Origin: an uncultured Bacteroidales bacterium
GTDB taxonomy: Bacteria; Bacteroidota; Bacteroidia; Bacteroidales; UBA932
Assembly: GCA_934726455.1 (NCBI GenBank)
Contig: CAKVDS010000012.1
Coordinates: forward strand, 1-45,687
DNA length: 45,687 bases
Direction of reading: 5' to 3'
The notes under the pieces are model-generated. The model ran no database searches, was not told where the DNA came from, and saw only the letters and a list, made by a program, of their open reading frames with translations. Made by a program: the position numbers and the translations under genes. Of the stretch, positions 40,773-45,687 are shown in pieces (the stretch's first letter is position 1; the number at the start of each line of letters is the position of its first letter).

Positions 40773-41779
40773 GAAAGTTTCTGAAATACGCACTCATCCT
40801 CGTCCCGGCGCTGTTCGTGTTGTCGGCTTGCAGCATACACGAGTGGCCGGAGAGCGAGCCGGCGGATGTCACCGTAGTCCTTGATCTGGACCTCTCGGGG
40901 TTCGGTGAATACAAGACCATAGAATATGACACCAGGGCCGGTTCGCGGGAGGGCTGGCTTGCACGCTATACCATCAAGGCATACAGGCTCATGCCGGACG
41001 GCTCGCCGGAGCAGACGCCGCGCTACAGCCAGACTTTCCTGCGCGGGCGGCAGTTCGAGAAACAGGTGGAGTTCAAGCTGAGCATCCCCGAGGGCCGGTA
41101 TCTTTTCGCCGTATGGGCTGACTTTTCCGGAGCCGACGGGACGGGGGCTTTCTATGACATCGATGACTTTTCCGACATACGCCTGGACTGCAGCGAACGC
41201 GGATGCACCGACTACAAGGACGCTTTCCGGGGCACGGCGGAGGCATCTGTCGCCCGGGGGAAATCCGGAGAGAGGACGGTTGTGCCGGTCGGGCTCGAGA
41301 GGCCTCTTGCCAAGGTGCGGTTCATCTCCACCGACCTCGAGGACTTCATCACCAAGGTGATGGAGGCTCGCAAAACAGAAGTCGGAAGTCCCGAGGCGGC
41401 GGACATCGACTTCTCCGCCTACCGGGTCTACCTCCGCTACACCGGATACCTTCCGTCGGCGTACAACATCTTCACGGCCAAGCCGTTCGACGCCTCGACC
41501 GGAGTCAGCCTGACCTCAGAAATCACCCCTTCCGGGGACAACGAAGCCCTGCTGGGATTCGATTATGTGCTCACCAACGGGGCGGAAGCCTCAGTGATGA
41601 TGGCCGTGGAACTCCAGGGCATCGACGGGGAAACCCTCTCGCGCAGCGGTTCGATCGAAGTGCCGCTCAAGAGGGCGCACCTCACCACCGTGCGCGGGCG
41701 CTTCCTGACTCAGGAAGTCGGAGGCGGCATCGGGGTGGACCCGGGCTTCGAAGGGAATTTCGACATAAGGATAGACTAA
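40769..41779 (+). CDS. DUF6562-like fimbrial-type lipoprotein
   Basis: 336 aa from ATG at 40769. SPII signal MRKFLKYALILVPALFVLSA with Cys21, followed by SIHEWPESEPADVTVVLDL, a start shared by many Bacteroidales lipoproteins of this type. VEFKLSIPEGRYLFAVWADF and FYDIDDFSDIRL, then VGLERPLAKVRFISTDL, support a two-domain, fimbrillin-fold-like protein. Probably surface-exposed, with a role in adhesion or in anchoring a surface polymer; this is inferred from neighbours. It overlaps the DUF3575 gene by ATGA and precedes the next lipoprotein by 28 bases. The domain name is from memory of the family. Confidence 0.78.
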   Translation: MRKFLKYALILVPALFVLSACSIHEWPESEPADVTVVLDLDLSGFGEYKTIEYDTRAGSREGWLARYTIKAYRLMPDGSPEQTPRYSQTFLRGRQFEKQVEFKLSIPEGRYLFAVWADFSGADGTGAFYDIDDFSDIRLDCSERGCTDYKDAFRGTAEASVARGKSGERTVVPVGLERPLAKVRFISTDLEDFITKVMEARKTEVGSPEAADIDFSAYRVYLRYTGYLPSAYNIFTAKPFDASTGVSLTSEITPSGDNEALLGFDYVLTNGAEASVMMAVELQGIDGETLSRSGSIEVPLKRAHLTTVRGRFLTQEVGGGIGVDPGFEGNFDIRID

Positions 41780-41807
41780 TTATCAACAACTTTAATAACA
41801 ACAATTT

Positions 41808-44081
41808 ATGAAGAACATTTTCAAACTTCTTGCAGTGACGGCCCTCGCGGGACTCGCAGCCGCCTCCTGCACAAAAGAGTCTGCCGGTGTCTTAAAAGAT
41901 GGAGAGCAGATGGAAGCCACTTTCACGGCTGAGCTTCCTGGCAACTTTGGAACTAAAGCCATAGGCGATGGGACCACAGTCGATGAACTCATTTTTGCAG
42001 TCTACGACAAAGACCAGAATGAAATCACAAGCCTCAGACAGTCTGTGCCGATTAACAGCAAAAAAGCAACGGTCAAAACAACATTGATCAAAGGTTACAA
42101 GTACTCATTCATATTCTGGGCGCAGAAGAAAGGTAACAAGTACTATAATACTGACGACCTAAAATCAATAAAGATTAACTATAGTGAGGCTGTCTGCAAC
42201 GCTGAAGATATGGATGCGTTCTTTAACACTAAAGAGATAGTATTCAATGATAAAAACACCAACATTTCCTTTACTCTGAACCGTCCTCTTGCTCAAATCA
42301 ATTTCGGGACTCAAGATTATGACAAGTTGACCGCTCAAGGGAAGAGTGTGACAAATTCGGAGATCACAATCTCAGAGGTAAGTTCAACTTTTAAACCTTT
42401 TGAGAAATCAACAAAAAAATTCGCAGATCCTGTAACCGCAACTTATAAGTCCGCAGCGATTCCAGCTGGAAATATCGAAATCAACAATGAGTCTTATAAG
42501 CATATTGCGATGGCATACGTTCTGTCCGGGAGTTGGGAGGACGCATCCATCCATGATATTTCCGCTAAATTCCATTATCAGGACGGCAAAACTTATACAG
42601 CTAAAGTGAGCAACATTCCTCTCAAGAAAAACTATAAGACAAACATTTACGGAAATCTTCTCACAACCACCAATTCGTTCAATGTCACTATCAACGAAAG
42701 TTGGCTCGGGAACAATGATTTGGATGGAGAGGTCGGCCTCCTCATAGCTAAGATTGAGGCCGGAGCTGAAGTGACACTCACTGAAGACCTCAAGCTCCCT
42801 GCAAACCGGAAGCAAATAACTATCGTCAAGGGTAAGACCTCTACGATTAACCTCAATGGTTATAAGATCATCACTTCAAACACGGCCGATGATGCATCAG
42901 TATTCAGTGTCAGAGGAAAACTCACCATTAATGGTGAGGGAGAAATAACTAACAATGGTGGCGGCAAGACCGCAAATGTCATTCAGGTTGAAGATGGTGG
43001 CCAGCTCATTGTCAATGGTGGTACATACTCTGTAACGGGGAAGGGTAACGCCTGCATCTACGTGCTCAATGATGGCAATGTGACAATCAATGGTGGAAAG
43101 TTCGAATCAAAGGAGCCTGATAACAATGGTACTTATTTCGTTCTTAACCAGCATGATGATATCAGTACGGCCGGCAAAATGTGCTTCGATGTCAAGGGCG
43201 GAACTTTCATCAATTTCGATCCTGCCAAGACCAGTACCGAACCAAGTGGGACTAGTGACAACTTCGTAGCCGCCGGCTACCAGTCAACCAAAGTCTCAGA
43301 CAACCCTGCTACCTATGTCGTCACCAAACAAGGTGTAACCCCAGTCACCTCACAGGAGGGGCTGAATGCAGCCATAACAGGAGCGACAAAGGGCTCTCCT
43401 GTCACGATCCAGCTCCCTGCAAATGCCACCTACACCCTTGACAACGGCATCGCAAATGAAGGGGACAAGAGCCGCAACATCACATTCGTCGGTGATGGTA
43501 CCCAAACGCTTGATATCATAACAAAGGCCGTCAGCGCAGAAGGCGGAATGCTGAACTACCAGCGCGGTTCTTCATTCACTTTCAAGAACTTGAAAATCAA
43601 AGCAGGAGAGAACAATTTTGACGGTATCGTCTGCGATGAATTGACCTACGAGGACTGCACCATCAGCGGCAAACTCACTCTTTACGGCAAAGCCACATTC
43701 AAAAATTGTACTTTCGATAACACCATGGCTGACCAGTATTCCATCTGGACTTGGGGCGGCACTGATGTCAACTTCGATGGCTGCACATTCAATACCAACG
43801 GCAAAGCCATTCTCCTCTATGGACAGCAGGCGACAGCGGAGAATCCGACAAATCTTAAAGTGGAAAACAGCACTTTCAATGATGCCAAAAACGGTGCTGC
43901 AGGAAAGGCTGCCATTGAAATCGGCAATGATTATAATGCCACTTACAGTCTTGTCGTCAACAAGTGCACTGTAAATGGTTTTGCTGAGGGCAAGAATACT
44001 AATAGCAAAGTATGGGCAAACAAGAACAGCATGGATGCCGCACATCTGTCAGTCACCATTGACGGAACTAAAGTTCTGTAG
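41808..44081 (+). CDS. DUF6562-like lipoprotein with C-terminal beta-helix
   Basis: 757 aa. SPII signal MKNIFKLLAVTALAGLAAAS with Cys21. The N-terminal domain (about 30-300) has KAIGDGTTVDELIFAVYDKD and LNRPLAQINFGTQDY, typical DUF6562/fimbrillin-like features. From about 315 the protein switches to parallel beta-helix style (GKLTINGEGEITNNGGG, GGQLIVNGGTYSVTG, DGNVTINGGKFES; then FKNLKIKAGENNFDGIVCDE and FDGCTFNTNGKAILLYG). Such helices are common in surface adhesins and carbohydrate-active proteins. The gene is AT-richer than the two genes before it, suggesting a different history. The 3' end (44001-44041) has an exact 41-bp copy downstream at 44349-44389. Confidence 0.85.
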   Translation: MKNIFKLLAVTALAGLAAASCTKESAGVLKDGEQMEATFTAELPGNFGTKAIGDGTTVDELIFAVYDKDQNEITSLRQSVPINSKKATVKTTLIKGYKYSFIFWAQKKGNKYYNTDDLKSIKINYSEAVCNAEDMDAFFNTKEIVFNDKNTNISFTLNRPLAQINFGTQDYDKLTAQGKSVTNSEITISEVSSTFKPFEKSTKKFADPVTATYKSAAIPAGNIEINNESYKHIAMAYVLSGSWEDASIHDISAKFHYQDGKTYTAKVSNIPLKKNYKTNIYGNLLTTTNSFNVTINESWLGNNDLDGEVGLLIAKIEAGAEVTLTEDLKLPANRKQITIVKGKTSTINLNGYKIITSNTADDASVFSVRGKLTINGEGEITNNGGGKTANVIQVEDGGQLIVNGGTYSVTGKGNACIYVLNDGNVTINGGKFESKEPDNNGTYFVLNQHDDISTAGKMCFDVKGGTFINFDPAKTSTEPSGTSDNFVAAGYQSTKVSDNPATYVVTKQGVTPVTSQEGLNAAITGATKGSPVTIQLPANATYTLDNGIANEGDKSRNITFVGDGTQTLDIITKAVSAEGGMLNYQRGSSFTFKNLKIKAGENNFDGIVCDELTYEDCTISGKLTLYGKATFKNCTFDNTMADQYSIWTWGGTDVNFDGCTFNTNGKAILLYGQQATAENPTNLKVENSTFNDAKNGAAGKAAIEIGNDYNATYSLVVNKCTVNGFAEGKNTNSKVWANKNSMDAAHLSVTIDGTKVL

Positions 44082-44101
44082 CATATAGCGCTATTTCATG
44101 G

Positions 44102-44137
44102 AGAGGGCTGTCCGTTTGCGCGGGCAGCCCTCTTTCG
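44102..44137 (+). terminator. Terminator of the surface-protein operon
   Basis: AGAGGGCTGTCCG (44102-44114) pairs with CGGGCAGCCCTCT (44120-44132) with one G-T wobble, then TTTC. It lies 20 bases past the stop. Confidence 0.75.
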
Positions 44138-44183
44138 TCGTGTATCGCAGCACACGGCAGTTTCTCGGTTTTCGGGCTGATGT

Positions 44184-44221
44184 CAGGTAGGAGCATGTTT
44201 GCTAAAAACTGCTCCTACCTG
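44184..44221. repeat. AGGTRGGAGC hairpin, copy 3
   Basis: Perfect 11-bp stem CAGGTAGGAGC (44184-44194) / GCTCCTACCTG (44211-44221). Confidence 0.75.
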
Positions 44222-44267
44222 ACAAGGGTAGGTACGGCACAGGGCCTTGCAGGGCAGGTGGTCCGTT

Positions 44268-44304
44268 CAGGTAGGAGCGGAAATGCCGGAAATGGCTTCT
44301 ACCT
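44268..44304. repeat. AGGTRGGAGC hairpin, copy 4
   Basis: CAGGTAGGAGC (44268-44278) against GCTTCTACCT (44295-44304), one wobble. The most degenerate of the four copies. Confidence 0.7.
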
Positions 44305-44348
44305 ATACTGGTGGGGAGTGGTATATGGTCTGAAGCAGCACAGATGTC

Positions 44349-44399
44349 AATAGCAAAGTATGGGCAAACAAGAACAGCATGGATGCCGCGCACCTTTCG
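44349..44399 (+). pseudogene. Remnant of a beta-helix lipoprotein gene 3' end
   Basis: 44349-44389 is identical to 44001-44041 in the intact gene. The next four codons encode the same AHLS with four silent changes. Together they spell NSKVWANKNSMDAAHLS. No start, no upstream domain and no matching stop, so this is a fragment of a duplicated or exchanged paralogue. Confidence 0.8.
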
Positions 44400-44529
44400 C
44401 CCGCAGCGCAGGTTATAGCCTATTCGCGTCATTTGTATATAACCAGCACCGCAAAACACCACATGGCAACGTTTTTCGAGTCGGGTTATAGCATTTTCCC
44501 GCTATTCCGCTCTAACCTGGACTCGGATC

Positions 44530-44716
44530 TCCCGCCGTACAGAAAACGCCTTTCTTCTGTACGGAATGCCTTTGCAGGGTCGCGCGGTACAGAAAAAGGC
44601 CTGCTCCTGCACGGGAGGCACGCGCAAGATCGTCCTGCACCAAAAAGCGCCTATCCTGTACGAGGAGCGGCTGCAAGACTGCGCGGTGCAAAACCGGCGC
44701 TGTGGTGTACGGCAGA
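44530..44716. repeat. GTACAG palindromic units (right cluster)
   Basis: The first unit has a perfect 10-bp stem, CCGTACAGAA / TTCTGTACGG, with a ten-base interior. Three or four degenerate units follow (GGTACAGAAAAAGGCC..., CCTGCACCAAAAAGCGCC..., ending GGTGTACGGCAG). They match the cluster at 584-665. Confidence 0.65.
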
Positions 44717-44774
44717 CCTGCTTGATGGTCGGCGGGTGAGCTTTTGAAGGCGGAACGGAGAGTGGCGCAGGGAC

Positions 44775-44820
44775 AGGGGTGACAGGGGCTCAACACAAAA
44801 GCCTCGCCCCTGCCACCTCC
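44775..44820. repeat. 15-bp-stem hairpin element, copy C (loop orientation 2)
   Basis: AGGGGTGACAGGGGC (44775-44789), 16-base loop TCAACACAAAAGCCTC, GCCCCTGCCACCTCC (44806-44820). The left arm has a few mismatches; the loop has two extra A compared with copy B. Confidence 0.8.
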
Positions 44821-44970
44821 GGCCCCTTGCGCAAATCCCTTGCGAATGGCGGAAAGCCCCGTGCGCACGAAATCTATCCCGTGCGTGAAACGGTCTCTGG
44901 TACGCACTCTCCAGCGCCGCATCTGGATTGGGGAGATTGTCGGTCCTTTTCAACTTTCAGTCCTCAGAGA

Positions 44971-45687
44971 TCAAGACTGAGTACTCTGTGCCAGTTCTCG
45001 CACCTCGTTCTCCCCTAGGCCGGAGCACTCGGCGATGACATCCAGCGGAAGTCCGGCTTTCAGCATCCGCCGGGCAATGGCGGATTTTTCTTCCGCCTTG
45101 CCTCTTGCCTCCCCGATGGCCTCGCCTTCCGCGAGCCCCTCAGCTTTTCCTTCCGCCCGGCCCTTGTCCAGCGCGTAGTCGTAGCGCAGTGCCAAATCAA
45201 GTTCTGTTATCATGTCTTCTTCGTATAAAATCCTCTTGTCGGCGGAGAAGCCAGCTATCTCGCAGGCATCGGTGACACCCTCGGCCAAACTGCTGTGCCT
45301 CAGCTCCTCCGGCAGCTCTTCCATCACTCCGCTGTGGCGGAACAGCCAGAACAGCGCATCCCGGTCGTCCACGCACTCGGCGGCGCTCTTGGTGAACCTC
45401 TCCAACTCCGCAAATATACACAAAATAGTGTCAGGCGCAACTTCTCCCGTGCGGCTCTCGATGAAGCGGTAGCAGGAGACTATGTTGTCGGAGTCCCAGA
45501 GGGTCTCGTCCTCGTGCGGCAGAGAGTAGTTGAGAATGCCCACGATGTAGACCGGCTTCAAGTCATCTTTGTATGTCTTTCCTCGCACAAGTCCTGTGTG
45601 GTAGACTCCAGCGCCGTAGTAGACGCATCTCTCGAAGAAGGCATTCTCCGGCTCACGCTGCATCTCCACTATGAAAGTCCTTTTGTC
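44971..45687 (-). CDS. Rpn-family PD-(D/E)XK nuclease/transposase, C-terminal part (cut by right edge)
   Basis: 238 residues are visible; the N-terminus lies beyond the window. It opens inside the catalytic core (DKRTFIVEMQREPENAFFER) and continues YYGAGVYHTGLVRGKTYKDD, YIVGILNYSLPHED and LFRHSGVMEELPEELRHSS. The tail is a Gly/Ala/Glu/Lys repeat (GRAEGKAEGLAEGEAIGEAR) and ends with a GLPLDVIAECSGLGENEVRE helix pair, both usual in this family. The overlap with the left-edge gene (137 bp) encodes identical protein with eight silent differences, so these are two paralogous copies in the same orientation. Confidence 0.9.
   Translation of the reverse strand, partial: DKRTFIVEMQREPENAFFERCVYYGAGVYHTGLVRGKTYKDDLKPVYIVGILNYSLPHEDETLWDSDNIVSCYRFIESRTGEVAPDTILCIFAELERFTKSAAECVDDRDALFWLFRHSGVMEELPEELRHSSLAEGVTDACEIAGFSADKRILYEEDMITELDLALRYDYALDKGRAEGKAEGLAEGEAIGEARGKAEEKSAIARRMLKAGLPLDVIAECSGLGENEVRELAQSTQS

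Larger units (their letters stand above)
44082..44970. other. Repeat-rich intergenic spacer C
   Basis: From left to right: terminator (44102-44137), two AGGTAGGAGC hairpins (44184-44221, 44268-44304), a fragment of a beta-helix gene 3' end (44349-44399), a 7-bp inverted repeat GGTTATA/TATAACC (44411-44444), GTACAG units (44530-44716), hairpin element C (44775-44820) and a GTGCGCAC palindrome (44861-44868). No credible gene. About 44701-44826 is homologous to 652-774 in spacer A. Confidence 0.7.

Noticed and set aside
44379..44747. 122-codon rightward frame beginning MDAAHLS
   Set aside because: Only the first residues match the duplicated gene end; the rest runs through hairpin repeats.
1..45687. 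Terminal 137-bp similarity as evidence for a circular molecule
   Set aside because: The two ends differ at 8 positions and the content is chromosomal housekeeping genes. Two Rpn paralogues explain the match better.

Overview
The window is a chromosomal segment of a Bacteroidales bacterium. Three things support this: promoters of the Bacteroidetes type (TTTG / TAnnTTTG), many SPII lipoproteins with fimbrillin-like, DUF6562-like and BspA-like domains, and the glycogen and housekeeping gene set. GC is moderately high. A Rikenellaceae- or UBA932-like lineage is my guess; family level cannot be settled from the sequence alone.

Layout. 1-470 (-) is the N-terminal part of an Rpn/PD-(D/E)XK 'transposase' gene cut by the left edge. 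471-998 is a repeat-rich spacer. 999-3209 (-) is a BspA-like repeat lipoprotein. 3210-4100 is a second repeat-rich spacer. 4101-8561 (+) is gltB. 8561-10456 is an AT-richer AbiE-type toxin-antitoxin island bounded by a perfect 47-bp direct repeat of the gltB 3' end. 10632-11801 (+) is an MFS transporter. 13645-11918 (-) is a two-gene lipoprotein/beta-barrel operon. Next come tRNA-Ser and the leftward ileS-dksA-like-lspA operon, then the rightward cvpA-tsaB-hypothetical and greA-HIT-thioredoxin-like operons. 33171-22060 (-) is one tightly packed eight-gene run: xseA-xseB-glgB-debranching enzyme-glycosyltransferase-GH57-glgP-ribF. engB, prs, a small membrane protein and der follow on the + strand. 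An AAA-ATPase/nuclease gene and a GH63-like lipoprotein lie on the - strand. 39556-44081 (+) is a surface-protein operon: an OmpA-like/DUF3575 protein, a DUF6562-like lipoprotein and a DUF6562-like/beta-helix lipoprotein. The right end has a third repeat-rich spacer and the C-terminal part of a second Rpn gene cut by the edge.

Main observations. (1) The AbiE pair sits exactly at the gltB 3' end. It is flanked by a 47-bp duplication that restores the gltB C-terminus, and the probable native gltB terminator is displaced beyond the island. A palindromic operator overlaps the abiE promoter. (2) A run of eight G splits the OmpA-like/DUF3575 gene; one extra G would rejoin it into a single 405-aa protein, so it is a candidate phase-variable switch or a homopolymer error. 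(3) Three spacers share a mosaic of palindromic modules. These include a 15-bp-stem hairpin whose 14-bp loop is inverted between two loci with otherwise homologous flanks. (4) Two Rpn paralogues at the edges differ at eight third-codon positions, all synonymous, over 137 bp.
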